Source: Acheta domesticus
Lineage: Eukaryota; Arthropoda; Insecta; Orthoptera; Gryllidae
Length of the DNA stretch: 64,000 nt
Direction of reading: 5' to 3'
Assembly: GCA_031308135.1 (NCBI GenBank)
Contig: JAHLJT010000631.1
Location: 149,048,277-149,112,276 of the forward strand
Under the pieces are notes generated by a model that saw only the letters and a program-made list of their open reading frames with translations, did no database searches and was not told the origin of the DNA. Position 1 is the first letter of the stretch; each line of letters starts with the position of its first letter. Made by a program: the position numbers and the translations under genes. Positions 1-12,800 of this stretch are shown here, piece after piece.

Positions 1-211
1 ATTTAAAATCTTTACACAATATCATTTCTTTTAAACATTCTGAAAGATCCTAAACCCACTTTTAGAACCTGACTTAAGAAACAAACAAAATTTTTAAAAA
101 ATTTAATTTTATTTTTCCAGAAATTTTACAGGTTTCTACGATTGTTCTCAGGAGAAAATTTTCAGTCATGACAGATAAAATCGCTAGTGAAGCCTAAATA
201 CTATGCTAAAA
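1..211 (+). repeat. satellite monomer, partial
   Basis: Partial copy of the window's main satellite. It contains the blocks 'tttccagaaattttacagg' and 'aaaatcgctagtgaagcc' that recur in every later monomer. It breaks at 'gctaaaag', where the LINE fragment begins. No gene is seen here. Confidence 0.85.
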
Positions 212-1999
212 GTAGCCGGGAAAATTGCCGATTCGTGCTTATATGATTGGCAGAAGCTGGACGCCTTTTGTCAGTTCGTACTAACAACAATGATCTTCCC
301 TCTAAGGATGGGAAGGTACAAAAAGGAAAGCTCCATACCATGGACACTGCCATCCGGGCCAATACAAAGGAATTCCTCTCCCTTCCAGAACGGGCCTCAA
401 ATTCATTTCTGTACGGGCACAGGGATGACGGGGCAATCGGCCTTTAATGCATGAGCGCTGAGGCCGACTTCTGGGCGGTTGACTCTGCCTTTAAGGTACT
501 GACAAGTAAGGACAGAAATACGAGAGAAATGGCTACCGCAGATGCAGTGGAGGAAGCCGAACACTGCTTTGAGGAGAGAACCGGCGAGCAAGCACTGGCA
601 CAATACCTCAACGAGCAGAGAACGGAGCGATTCTTCGGCACTTCTACCCTATGGTCTAGGGCGAAGCAGGCGTCAAAACGATTGGGTGTTACACGGGGGT
701 TCACAGAAGTAGAGGGGGAACTCACTCCACATATCTCCCTTCCCCACACCTTCTCCCTCCCAGCGTACAAGGCAAAACCCCGCTGGGCATGGCTGAGCAC
801 CAGCCAGAGGACCGGCGGATGGCGTGGACGCCGCCCCTCCTCCTGCCGGGGCCAACGCCCCGGAGCAGCCAGCGGCCGCCGGGACGAACTGGCACGAGAC
901 CGCCAATGTGGAGGGCCATCCCCGCACTGTGGCTGCCACACAGCCTGGATGCAGCTCCGCCGGGAACGGGGGCGCTAACGTGGACCGCACCCCGATGACA
1001 ACACTACAACTGACAACCTGGCAGCTGAAGTAGTGGAGGAACTGGAGGGGGGAGCGCAGTGTACACTGCAAGCAAAGGACCGCTCATCGCTAGTGGGGCG
1101 CCTCCGAGACGCCTTCCACCGAGCACACTCGCAGCGATGGTTGGAGCAGTCCGCCCAAGGCATATACGCCAGTGCTCTGAAGGGCCTGGGGAAGGAATCG
1201 ACGTACTACCTGCAATCTGGCCGGAATATGCAAATACCAGTATACAAATTCGTATTTCCGGCCAGGATCAACTCCTTAGCCACCAGCCCTTAACCACTGC
1301 CCAGGGAATGCTTCCAAGACCTGCCGCAGGAATTGCAAATGGGTGAACGGGCATCAGGCGGTAGAGACCATTGAACATGTAACGGCGGAATGCAAGTACC
1401 TGTCGCTCCTATGGAACGCGCGCTACAACCGCATTGGTGCCCTCTACCGGGAAGCGGCCGTAGTGGCAGGTTGGCAGGTGCTCCGTGAGAACCAGACAGT
1501 GGAGGCACTTCGAGACCTGACCTCGTACTAGCGCGTGGTTGACTTCGCGGTAGCCGACGCGTGCGCACTCCGCCTACAGAAGAAAGCACAAGAGAAACGA
1601 GACACCTATGAGGACACCCGCGCACACCTGCTGGCTGTGGGCTACCACAGCGCCGAGGAACTCCCACTAGTCGTTGGTGCGCTGGGAGAGTGGTGCACCG
1701 ATAGCGACGCCGCACTACAAAGAGCAACATCCGGAAGAGCGCTGAAGGAACTTAGAGAAAATATAATACCAGAGGATCTTCAGGGAAGTGCGGCGTGCTA
1801 TTTCACAAACATTGGCAGCACTCACCTAGTCCCGCGATCCTACAAAGAAATAGCAAAAGGCAGAGTACGACAGAGCGCACCCCCCCCCCAACGCTGCAGC
1901 AACCCAGAACCAACTAAGCGGCGCGGGAGCAACAAGGACAGGGCCTGGCGCACTCCGGGAGTGAGAAGAATGTATAACTGGTGGGTGAGAGACATGTAA
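212..1999 (+). pseudogene. LINE reverse transcriptase C-terminal part, broken
   Basis: This encodes the region after the palm of a LINE reverse transcriptase, in several frames. Frame 2 to about 300 carries a 'WQKLDAFCQFVL' block typical of this region. Frame 1 continues with 'LPERASNSFLYGHRDDGA', reaches a TAA at 445-447, and is then open to 978 with 'AVDSAFKVLTS'. After another frame change, frame 2 around 1280-1999 carries a CX3C...HX4C zinc-binding motif (C-R-R-N-C, then H-V-T-A-E-C), followed by a TAG at 1529-1531 and 154 further codons. Zinc motifs of this kind precede the restriction-like endonuclease in R2-type elements. At least two frameshifts and two stop codons make it non-functional. 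Confidence 0.7.
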
Positions 2000-2286
2000 A
2001 TAGAAGAATCAAATCAGTATACCACATAGATAGAAACATAGTGAAAAGATCGTACAGTCAGACAGAATATTAACATATAAAACCAATTAGTACGTAGTAA
2101 AAAACAAAATAACAGGATAACACTAGTACGAAAATTTAGATATTAGATTAAAGTAAATGGTAGTAAATATTAGATTAAGACATGTACAAAATTTTGTAGA
2201 AAGATGTAAATAGTATACTAGTCACACAACATAAGCCTCTGGCAATAATATGTAAAAATTAGAGATTGAAAAAATTAATGTTTAAA
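212..2286 (+). mobile_element. 5'-truncated non-LTR retrotransposon, R2/NeSL-like
   Basis: This insert interrupts a satellite monomer between 'gctaaaag' on the left and 'attgttcgaag' on the right. It begins inside the thumb part of a reverse transcriptase and ends in an AT-rich 3' untranslated region (2000 to about 2286). That pattern is typical of a 5'-truncated LINE copy. The coding part is GC-rich, unlike the satellite around it. I found no convincing target-site duplication, and the right boundary is known only to about 20 bases. The clade is inferred from the C-terminal zinc-binding and endonuclease-side sequence and could be R2, NeSL, Utopia or CRE-like. Confidence 0.65.
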
Positions 2287-4860
2287 ACTGTAATTGTTCG
2301 AAGAAAAGATTTCTCATATCAAAATATTGTGCATTTATTAGAAAACTTCTGAGATATCGAAAAACGCATTATTAGCTGCTGAAACGACTAAAAAACATTA
2401 TTTCAAGAAAATGAGATAAATACTTCTTTTACCTTTCTGATATTGCACTCACGAAGAGAGTTCCATTCATGAAACACTATGAATTGCCAGGTGCAGGAAT
2501 CAGTAGTGTCTGTAAACTTTTTTAGACATTTCTTATACGTTCTGATATTTCGTTGAAGTTATAATTTCGCAAGGTCGTGCAGCAATATTAATTCCAGAAA
2601 TATTCATCACACGTCAAGAGAATTGCCTTTCTTGAATGTTACGTTTCTTACAGTGCTTTCACATGGATGTTCACTTTTCACAGGTAGTTTGGTATAAAGC
2701 AGTTGGTGTAAATGTAGTCATAGGACTTAGCGTTAAGAGTTTTACACTTATAAAAGCCTGCATAGAAAATATTTTCAAGTGAAATATTTAAAACCTTTAC
2801 ACAAATTCATTTGTCATAACCATTTTGAAAGATCCTGAACCCACATTTAGAGCCTGAATTTAAAAACAAACACAATTTCTAAAAAAAATAATTTAAGTTT
2901 TCCAGAAGTTTTACAGGTTTCTGGATTGTCCACAGGAGAAAATTTTCAGTATTGACATTAGATAAAATCGCTAGTGAATCCTAATTACTTTGCTAAAGGT
3001 CGGTTTATTATAATAGTTCGAAGAGAAGTTTTCTAATACCAAAACAATGTGCATATATTAAGAAAATTTCTGAGATATCGAAAAACGCATTATTAGCGGC
3101 TGAAACGGCTAAAAACACTTTTTCAAGAAGCTGGGTTAAATATTTCTTTTACCTATGTGATCTTGCACTCACGAAGAGAGTTCTACTCATGAAACTGGAT
3201 GAATGACTAGGTGCAGGCATCAGAGTTGTCTGTAAACGTTTTTAGACATTTCTTATACGTTCTGATATTTCGTTGAAAGTTAAAATTTCGCGAGGTCGTG
3301 CAGCAATGTTAATTCCAGAAATATTCGTCAGACACTTCCTCAAGAGAATTGTCTTTGTTGAATTTTACGTTTCTTATAGTGCTTCTCATGGATGGTCACT
3401 TTTGACAGGTTGTTTCGTATAAAGCAGTTGGTGTAAGTGTAGTCATAGGGTATTTTGCGTTAAGAGTTTAACACCTATAAAAGCCTGCAAAGAAAATAAT
3501 TTCAAGTAAAATTTTTAAAACCTATACAGAAATTCATTTGTCATAAGCATTTTGAAAGATCGTGAACCCACTTTTAGAGCCAAAATTTAGAAACAAACGC
3601 AAATTCTAAAAGAATTAATTTAATTTTTCCAGAATTTATACAGGTTTCTGGTTTGTTCTCAGGAGAAAATTTTCAGTCATGATATTACATAAAATCGATA
3701 GTGAAGCCTAAATACGTTGCTAAAAGTCCTTTTACTATGATGGTTCGAAGACATGATTTTCAATACCAAAACATTGTGCATTGTTTAAGAAAACTTCTGA
3801 GATATCGAAAAACGCATTATTAGCTGCAGAAACGGCTAAAAACCCAATTTAAGTAAACTGAGTTAAATACTTCTTTTACCTATCTGATCTTGCACTCCCA
3901 AGGAGAGTTCCACTCATGAAAGTGGATGCATAGTTAAATGCAGGCATCAGAGTTGTCTGTAAAACTTTTTTAGACATTTCTTTTACGTTCTGATATTTCA
4001 TTGAAAGTTAGAATACCGCGAGGTCTTGCAGCAATGTTAATGCCAGAAATATCCGTCTCACACTTCCTCTTTGTGGAATTTTACGTTTCTTATTGTACTT
4101 TTACATGGATGTTCACTTTTGACAGGTAGTTTTGCATAAAGCAGTTGGTGTAAGTGTAGTCATAGGATACTTTGCGTTAAGAGTTTAACACCTATAAAGG
4201 ACTTCATAGAAAATAATTTCAAGTAGAATATTTAAAAAATTTACACAATTTCATTTGTCATAACTATTTTGCAAAATCTTGAACCCACTTGTAAAGCCTG
4301 AATTTAGAGAAACCCCAGTTTCTAAAAAAATTAATTTTTTTTCCAGGGTTTTTACAGGTTTCTGGATTGTTCTCAGGAGAATCATTTCAGTCATGACATT
4401 ACATAAAATCGATTGTGAAGCCTAAATTCTTTGCAAAAAGTCCGTTTACTATGATTGTTCGAAGAGAAGATTTCCAATACTAAAACATTGAGCAATTATT
4501 AAGAAAACTTCTGAGATATCGAAAAACTCATTAATAGCTGCTGAAACTGCTAAAAACACTATTTCAAGAAAACTGAGTAAAATACTTTTTTTTAACTATC
4601 TGATCTTGCACTCACGAAGAGAGTTTCACTCATAAAACTGGATGCATAGATAGGTGCAGGCATCAGAGTAGTCTGTAAACTTTTTTAGACATTTCATTTA
4701 CGTTCTGATATTTCGTTGAAAGTTAAAATTACCCGAGGTCGTGCAGCAATGTTAGTGCCAGAGATATTCCTCTCACACTTGCTCAAGAGAATTGTCTTTG
4801 TTGATTTTTACGTTTCTTATAGTGCTTTCACATGGATGTTCCCTTTTGACAGGTAGTTTG
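2287..4860 (+). repeat. satellite array, forward orientation
   Basis: About 3.6 monomers. The landmark 'cgcattatta' occurs near 2364, 3086 and 3807, giving a period of about 721 bp. I use this orientation as forward throughout. Monomers differ by scattered substitutions and small indels. No gene is supported; the short frames are not shared between monomers. Confidence 0.92.
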
Positions 4861-6289
4861 GTATTGCAGCGGTACGCTAGTTCTACTGCAAATTAATTTC
4901 ATAAATAAAATGCCGATGCAGAAGGCTAGTGCGTGGAGAGAACCTACCGCGCCACGCTGCCCGCCCGCGAGCGCGCGACACGCGCCCGCCCCGAATGTTT
5001 TATGGCACCAGGGGACGAGGGGAGACCTTTTGTTCGGGACCTCAGGCGCCCCAGAACTATTTGAATAGATTCGCGGCGCGTGTTCGTCACGGTTTTTTGG
5101 CTGTCACCCGCGCTGGGAAGCTCAAAGCCGTAATTCACTGCAACCTTCGGGGGTACAACGATCATGTCTCACACCCTTCTTGACCTACTTTCTTCGATAA
5201 ACAAAGAGGGCTTTTGGAATGAGACAGAGTAAGGAAAATTCCCAGAATCACCGGGGCTGGTTGGCTAAAAAAAGAGTTAAGACGCCATCACACTCAACCA
5301 ATCAGGGGTAGAATTCTGTGGGGAAGGGATGATTTCGAAATATCTGCGAAAATTTGGGGGGGGGGGAAAGGGTGGAAAAACACACAAAGTGAGGGTAAGA
5401 GAGACTTGGGTGGCGAGAGCTGAGGAGAGAGGTCAAGGTACCTCGGGCATCGCGTGCTCTGGGGAGCGATTTGAGATTGCCCCGTGCAATCCAATTCTGT
5501 CTTGCTTAATCTCGATAGCCGGGAGAAATTCTTTCCAAGTATCAATTTTTGAACTCTGCCACCACTGGCAATTAGACCGATACTCTCCGAGATTTGTGCT
5601 CGCATAGAGCTTATTGAAACTCTCAGATCGTGCTGTGTGACATTGTGCGTGAGATACGCGATCGCTCGTTATTTGGGCGAACAAAGCATTGCCGTCGCCG
5701 CAGCCCAGGCCGCCGCCGTGCCGACACCGCTCGTTGTGGACACGCGCCGGCGAGCGTCCCTTCGGCTTTGGAAGGTCGACCACGCCGCCGCCGCGACCAG
5801 CTGCCACCGGTGCCATTTGACGCCTGTTCAGCACCATCATCATCAGGCATTGTATTTGGTCAACGACCGTACAAAGACTTTTTTTCTGTGATTTGCGGTG
5901 CCGCGCTGAGGCACGTAATCGCCAGTCCAGAGGGCGAATGATCGTTTCCTTTATGTAATCAGCAGAATAATTTCATTGTGAATTTTCTTTTTGCTTTTCT
6001 CTTAGATTTAAGTTCTTTTTGTTCCTAACCAGAGCTCACTAGGTAGGGCATTTCTTCTAAAACTCCTTGTGTAACTTCTCCGGCCTATCATTAGGCGGAA
6101 ATAAACATTCTATTGTGTTACCAGTCACCCAAATTGTTATTGTCATTATATTGCACCTTGTAGTTCCTTCCATCACCGCCTATTATCAGAAAGGTAACAA
6201 TATTGACCGACTGAGCTAGGCCCGGGCCGCCCTCACGGATTTCCGGCGCTCCCACGCCGCCAGGGACCGCGTGCGGTGCGTGACAGTAT
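4861..6289 (+). mobile_element. probable solo LTR with 4-bp target duplication
   Basis: A 1421-bp GC-rich insert (4865-6285) starts TG and ends CA. It is flanked by GTAT at 4861-4864 and 6286-6289. The uninterrupted satellite reads 'tttggtataaagcag' here, so GTAT is the duplicated target. A polyadenylation signal (aataaac) lies near 6100, some 185 bp before the end, as expected for the R/U5 part of an LTR. No primer-binding site, polypurine tract or conserved coding sequence is present, and the short frames inside look incidental. The plus orientation is inferred from the poly(A) signal. A 4-bp duplication fits a Gypsy-type element, but the family is not determined. Confidence 0.55.
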
Positions 6290-7866
6290 AAAGCAGTTGG
6301 TGTAAGTGTAGTGATAGAATACTTTGCGATAAGAGTTTTACACCTATAAAAGCCTGCATAGAAAATAATTTCAAGTAAAATATTTAAAACCTTTACACAA
6401 ATTCATTTGTCATACCCATTTTGAAAGATCCTGAACCCACTTTTAGAGCCTGAATTTAGAAACAAACGCAAATTCTAAAAAAATTAACTTAATTTTTCCA
6501 GAAATTTTACAGGTTTCTGGTTTGTTCTCAGGAGAAAATTTTCAGACATGACATTGCATAAAATCGATAGTGAAGCCTAAATACTTTGCTAAAAGTCCTT
6601 TTACTATGATGGTTCGAAGACATGATTTCCAATACCAAAACATTGTTCATTGTTTAAGAAAACTTCTGAGATATCTAAAAACGCATTATTAGCGGCTGAA
6701 ACGGCTAAAAACACTATTTCAAGAAACTGAGTTAAATACTTCTTTTACCTGTCTGATCTTGCACTCACGAAGAGAGTTCCACTCATGAAACTGGACGCAC
6801 AGATAGATGTAGGCATCAGAGATGTCTGTAAAGGTTTTTAGACATTTCTTTTACGTTCTGATATTTCGTTGAAAGGTAAATTTTCGCGAGGTCGTGCAGC
6901 AACGTTAATGTCAGATATATTCGTCAACGCTTCCTTAAGAGAAATGTCTTTGTTGAATTTTACGTTTCTTATAGTGCTTTCACATGGATGTTACCTTTTG
7001 AAAGGTAGTTTGGTATAAAGCAGTTGGTGTAGGAGTAGTCATAAGGTACATAGTGTTAAGAGTTTTACACCTACAAACGCCTGCATAGAAAATAATTTAA
7101 GTAAAATATTTCAAACCTTTACACAAATTCATTTGTCATAACCATTTTGAATGATCGTGAACCGACTCCTAGAACCTGTATTTTAAAAAAAACACAATGT
7201 CTAAAAAAATTTAATTTAATTTTTTCAGAATTTTTACAGGTCTGTTTTGTTCTCAGGAGAAATTTTCAGTTATGACATTACATAAAATCGCTAGTGAAGA
7301 CTAAATACTTTGCGAAAGTCCGTTTATTATAATTGTTCGAAGAGAAAATCTCCTATACCAAAACATTGTGCATTTATTAGGAAAACTTCTCAGATATCGA
7401 AAAACGCATTATTAGCGGTTGAAACGGCTAAAAACACTATTTCAAGAAACTGAGTTAAATACTTCTTTTACCTATCTGATCTTGCACTCACGAAGAGAGT
7501 TTCACTCATGAAACAGGACGCACAGTTAGGTGAAGGCATCAGAGTTGTCAGTAAAAGTTTTTAGACATTTCTTTTACTTCTGATATTTCGTTGAAAGTTA
7601 AAATTTCGCGAGGTCGTGCAGGAATGTTAATACCAGAAATATTCAGCAACACTGCCTCAAGAGAATTGGCTTTGTTGAATTTTACGATTCTTATAGTGCT
7701 TTCAAATGGATGTTCACTTTTTACCGGTAGCTTGGTATAAAGCAGTTGGAGTAGGAGTAGTCATAGTGTACGTAGTGTTAGGAGTTTTACACTTATAAAA
7801 GCCAGCATAGAAATTTATTTAAGTAAAATATTTCACACCCTTAAACAAATTCATTTGTCATAATTA
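6290..7866 (+). repeat. satellite array, forward orientation
   Basis: Just over two monomers of the same satellite continue from the LTR target site. They end abruptly at 'gtcataatta', where the terminal inverted repeat of the next element starts. Nothing else is seen here. Confidence 0.92.
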
Positions 7867-7885
7867 GGGCCCGGATAATTATGTA
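7867..7885 (+). repeat. left terminal inverted repeat
   Basis: GGGCCCGGATAATTATGTA, an exact inverted match to 17175-17193. Confidence 0.8.
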
Positions 7886-7957
7886 CTAAAAATTGGGGAA
7901 ATATGTACATATATATGTATCATAATATAAAGAAATATGTACTCAAAAGTATGAAAT

Positions 7958-7969
7958 ATCCAACATTAA
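7958..7969. repeat. LINE target-site duplication, left copy
   Basis: ATCCAACATTAA, identical to 13838-13849 at the other end of the I-like LINE. Confidence 0.85.
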
Positions 7970-8535
7970 CCCGTCGAGGTGGGTTGGTCCACGTCCTGAC
8001 GGGGGGATGCAGAGAAGGCTCTCAAGTGTTCCTTTCTCCATTTTTTCATCTTCTTGCTTCTCATTTCATGTCATGTACGTTCTTTTCACTCCTTTTCCTT
8101 CCTCACTGGCCTTCTCTGTATGCTGAACGCCCACCCATGTGTTTGCCGTGCATGGCGACCCGTGTCGAAGGGAATGTGTGTCCTGGCAGTTGAGGGACCT
8201 GTTTGTTTCCCTATCTAGTCCTAGTGCTACTGTTCGCCTTGCACTAAGGAGTACGTTGATTACGTATTTTGGGGAACATTCCCTGTAGGTTCCAACACAC
8301 TCGCTTTGGCCCCGGACTCTTCTAGACGGGCGGTCGGGAGCTAACCCACTCCCGATCAGTCGGCTCGGACTAGGTCTTGTACTGAACTCCAGGGTGAGCG
8401 GGGGAATCCACGGCGGTGCAGCGCTGTGTTATTCCCCCACTATATCCTCGTGGCAACCCTGGCACTCCGATGGAGTGTCCCCTTGTTGGGCTCCGTGGTG
8501 GGTGGGGACCACGAGGATGAACCTATTCCATCTAT
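7970..8535 (+). promoter_or_regulatory. LINE 5' untranslated region
   Basis: 566 bp from the insertion point to the ORF1 start. LINEs of this type carry an internal promoter here, but no specific core motif is claimed. It contains only short incidental frames. Confidence 0.5.
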
Positions 8536-9870
8536 ATGGATACTTCTCCTTTCCCCCCGCCCTCTTCCGCAAGGAAGAGGAGATGTGCCGAGAGAACTAT
8601 TGATTTGAATAGTTTCTTTTCTAGAGAAGAAGATCGACCCAAGAAGCCTCGTTTCCTCCTCATGGCATGTGCCGAGGAAGGAAAGACTTTCAAAACTGTG
8701 AGTGCTGTCCGTCTGGCGCGAGCCATCGAAGAAGACTACGGGAAGCTCCAAGCGGTCGTGCGACAAAGGAATGGGACCATTCTTTTTGAAGCGCGTACCG
8801 ACGAGCAGATTGTAAAAATTCAAAATACGAAGCAGATTGCCGGCCTCCAGGTAGTAGTCACGGTTCATCCCACCTTGAACCTGAGCAAAGGCGTAGTCAA
8901 CCACGAGGACTTTGCTACTGAAACGGAGGAAGATCTTCTAAACTTTTTTAAGACCTTTGGCGTGACTGAGGTGTACAGGATCGGAAGGAAGGAGCAGGGG
9001 AAAGTGATCCCTACTTCTACCCTGATCCTTACTTTTGACCGACCATCCCTCCCGGAAAGGATCGTTACCGCTTTCTACAACCTCCGTGTGCGGCAGTATG
9101 TGCCGAACCCTTTGCGCTGCTTCAAGTGTCAAAGGTTTGGGCATACCCAACAGCGATGTATGTCCGTAAACGCGGTTTGCGGGAAGTGCGGATCATCAGT
9201 TCACGACCCACAACCCTGCGACAAACCACCGCACTGTGTGAATTGCGAAGGCGATCACCCAGCCAACGACAACCAGTGTCCCACGTTTCTCCGGGAAAGG
9301 GAAATCCAAAAAATAAGGGTAACCGAAAAGGTTTCCTTCCCTGAGGCGAAGCGTAGGTTCCAAATCAGAAATCCAGTGGACCTATCTCGATCCTTTTCCA
9401 GTGCTGTAAAACCTAAGTCCCCGGGGGTAACAGCGAGTTGTCAAACTCACTGTACCCCAGCGGTAGTTTCGCACTTTAGTTGTCAGGTGTCGCAGACAGA
9501 CTTCCCCGAAGATTCGGCATGTATCCAAGGTGGGAAAATTATAATTCCCACAAAGTACAAAAAACCTGTGCAAAAACACCACCAGAAATCGACCACTGAG
9601 ACTTCTACTGAAATCGATCTTAAACAGACACCGCCTCCCAGGAAAAATACGTCATCCAAATCCCGTCCACCTCTTTCTGTCTCTGAGACTCACATCGGAC
9701 GATCCTCGAGCCCCTATAGATCTCGGTCACCCGTGGCCAAAAGTCGGGAAAACCCCCCGACCATATCCAGCAGCAGTCAGGAAGACTCTGCTGTTGATGA
9801 GGAACCCCACGAGAGTTCCTCTACAACCATTCAGAAGGTGAGAAAGAAAAAAAAGCAACCAAAGAAATAA
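8536..9870 (+). CDS. LINE ORF1, Gag-like nucleic-acid-binding protein
   Basis: A 444-residue protein that would coat the element's RNA. Residues about 95-180 resemble the RNA-recognition-like Gag core of I/Jockey elements. Three zinc knuckles follow: C195-x2-C-x4-H-x4-C208, C215-x2-C-x4-H-x4-C228, and C234-x2-C-x3-H-x6-C248. After them comes a 'EREIQKIRVTEKVSFPEAK' helix usual in this family. The C-terminal third is Ser/Pro/Lys-rich and ends in a basic tail, probably disordered. The frame is intact, with no stops. It ends only 9 bp before ORF2. The first ATG of the frame is chosen as start; it sits after a 566-bp leader. Confidence 0.9.
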   Translation: MDTSPFPPPSSARKRRCAERTIDLNSFFSREEDRPKKPRFLLMACAEEGKTFKTVSAVRLARAIEEDYGKLQAVVRQRNGTILFEARTDEQIVKIQNTKQIAGLQVVVTVHPTLNLSKGVVNHEDFATETEEDLLNFFKTFGVTEVYRIGRKEQGKVIPTSTLILTFDRPSLPERIVTAFYNLRVRQYVPNPLRCFKCQRFGHTQQRCMSVNAVCGKCGSSVHDPQPCDKPPHCVNCEGDHPANDNQCPTFLREREIQKIRVTEKVSFPEAKRRFQIRNPVDLSRSFSSAVKPKSPGVTASCQTHCTPAVVSHFSCQVSQTDFPEDSACIQGGKIIIPTKYKKPVQKHHQKSTTETSTEIDLKQTPPPRKNTSSKSRPPLSVSETHIGRSSSPYRSRSPVAKSRENPPTISSSSQEDSAVDEEPHESSSTTIQKVRKKKKQPKK

Positions 9871-9879
9871 TTTCTCATA

Positions 9880-12800
9880 ATGGCTCTCTCATGGAACTTA
9901 AATGGTCTTCGTGCTCACTCAGAAGAATTAAGATTAATAATTTCTCGTCACAAACCATTTATAGTCTGTCTTCAGGAAACTCATCTTCTCCCTCATCATC
10001 CCCTGTCTCTTCGCGGATTTAACATCTATCGGTTTGATCAAGACGACGGACTTCGTGCTCACGGCGGCGTTGCGGTACTCATCCGCGACTCCCTGTTCTC
10101 GGAGGAACACAACGTTCGAACCGACCTCCAAACAGTTTGCGTACGGGTACACCTACCATCGTTCTCTTTTACGGTGTGTAGTATATACATTCCCCCTGGC
10201 CAAGTCGTGTCACAAGAGGAACTCGAAGATGTTTTTTCTCAGTTGCCCGCCCCTTTTTTTATTGCGGGGGATTTTAATGCCCACAATCCCCTCTGGGGTG
10301 GCACGAGGACCTGCCCGAGAGGTTCTATCCTCGAAAATATTATTGACCAGCAAAACTTAATTCTTCTGAACTCCGGGAATCACACTCATTTCTCCATGGC
10401 GTCAAACACCTTCTCGTTAATCGATCTGGCACTCTGCAGTCCATCCCTATCTACCATGGTAGAGTGGACCGTACTCGATGATCTCCATGGGAGTGACCAT
10501 TTTCCCACTTTGGTCCACTTTAATGTCCCTGATTTAGACGTCATCTACCCTCCTCGCTGGCTATTCCATCGAGCCGACTGGGATACATTCAGCGAGAAAA
10601 TTATAATGCCAGACCACTTCTCAAATAATATCGATACCTTGGTGGCCCAATTCACCGACGCCGTTCTTCGCGCAGCCACCATTGCAATCCCGAAGTCGAC
10701 GTGTCGGCCACGACGCGTCCCTGTGCCTTGGTGGAATGCTGACTGTGCCACCGCGGTGCGAGACCGAAAGCAAGCACTCGCGAGGCTCAATAGGTTCCCC
10801 ACCGCATCAAACCTGATCGATTTCAAAAGAAAGCGGGCCAGAGCCAGATTAGTAATACGGGAAAGTAAGACCGCTTCCTGGAGAGCCTTTATTTCTTCTC
10901 TTTCTTGCCATACCCCGCCTAAAGTAGTATGGCGAAAGATCCGACAGATCGGAGGAAGATTTTCCCCATCATCTGTCCCAGGACTTCTTATTAATGGAAA
11001 TCTTATTACTTCTCCAGAAAAAGTCGTTGAGGAATTGGCCTGTCATTATGAAAATTCCTCCAGTTCCTTACACTACTCCCCTAGCTTCTTGAAAACTAAG
11101 AGTAGAATGGAGAAATGCAGATTGGACTTCTCTACCTGCCTGGAGGTAGATTATAACGCCCCTTTCTCCATGGATGAATTTTCCTGTGCGCTCACCCGTG
11201 GGAAAGATTCTGCTCCAGGACCAGACCAGATACACAACCAAATGTTAAAACACCTGCCGGAAGAGGCACGTATCTTTCTCCTCCGTATCTTCAACAAGAT
11301 TTGGATGGAACATACCTTCCCTAGAACCTGGCGCGAAGCGATTATTATTCCTATTCCTAAAGAAGGAAAGGACAGGACAAAGCCGTCAACCTACCGTCCA
11401 ATCTCGCTCACAAGCTGTATATGCAAACTTCTGGAGCGAATGGTGAATACGCGTTTGGTCTGGCACCTGGAGCAGAGAAACCTACTTACCCCCATCCAAT
11501 GTGGTTTCAGGAAGAACAGGTCAACCATGGACCACCTTGTCACCCTTACCACACATATCTCCACTGCTTTCGTGCTACGTCAACACCTGGTAGCAATTTT
11601 CTTTGATATAGAGAAAGCCTATGATACTACCTGGAGGTACGGCATTCTTCGCACCATCCATTCTTGGGGTCTTAGGGGCCGGCTCCCCCTTTTTTTAGTA
11701 GCCTTTCTTTCCTCAAGATACTTCCGCGTTTGCCTTGGTGACAGGTTATCCGCCAGCCACCATTTAGAAAACGGGGTCCCTCAGGGCTCAATTCTGAGTG
11801 TCACTCTGTTTGCCATTGCTATCAATAGTATAGCGTCGATAATCCGAGAGCCGGTGAAAGCATCGCTCTTCGTTGACGACTTTGCCATTTTCTGCTCTTC
11901 CAAGAGTATTCAAGTGATAGAGAGACAATTACAACTTGTCCTCAACAAATTGCAGGAATGGAGTGATGCTACAGGTTTTAAATTCTCCGCATCAAAAACT
12001 AGCTGTATGCACTTCTGCAGGATTTATCATCTTCATAACCACCCCGATCTTTTTCTTGGAAGCCATCTTCTACCTTTTGTGGACTCTGCAACTTTCCTTG
12101 GGCTTACTTTCGATAAGAGTCTAACTTGGCGAAATCATATACGTAAACTGAAGAGCCGATGTGTCTCACCTCTGAACCTCCTCCGCACCCTTACAGGCAG
12201 CTCTTGGGGAGCTGACCGTGTCTCTCTCTTGCGTTTGTATAGAACCCTCATCCGCTCTATTTTGGATTATGGATGTATTGTGTATGGGTCAGCGTCACCA
12301 TCAACCCTCCGGCCATTAAATACCATTCACAACGCCGGTATAAGAATTAGTACAGGCGCCTACCGCACGAGTCGCATCGAATGCCTCTTGGCCGAAGCTG
12401 GAGAACCATCTCTGAGCCGAAGGCGAGATATTTTATTAGCCTCTTATGGGGCTAAAGTGTCGGGACTGGTTGACCACCCTTGTCGTCGTATAATCATCCA
12501 CCCAAAGTATGAGTCCTCGTACATTCTTCGAACATCGTTACCCCATCCCCCAGGTATTAGATTACGAAACCTTCTCCGGGAATTAAATGTAGAACTTCCC
12601 ACCCCTGTGAAACCCACAAGTGACGGGATCCCCCCTTGGAAACTCCTCCTTCCCAGTATTGACTTCAGACTCTCCCATCTGCCCAAACAAACTACTAGTC
12701 CTCTGGTTTACCAGAAGCAGTTTCTGGAAATGAGAGAATCCTATCCGGATCATTTATTCTTATACACGGATGGTTCATCGTGCAGCGACGCGGTGGCATG

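Noticed and set aside
4929..5941. Several 75-136-codon frames on both strands
   Set aside because: They overlap one another in a GC-rich LTR-like insert, with no recognisable domain.
6215..6235. A-box-like 'gaccgactgagctaggc' on the minus strand in the solo LTR
   Set aside because: No B box follows at tRNA distance, so it is likely coincidence.
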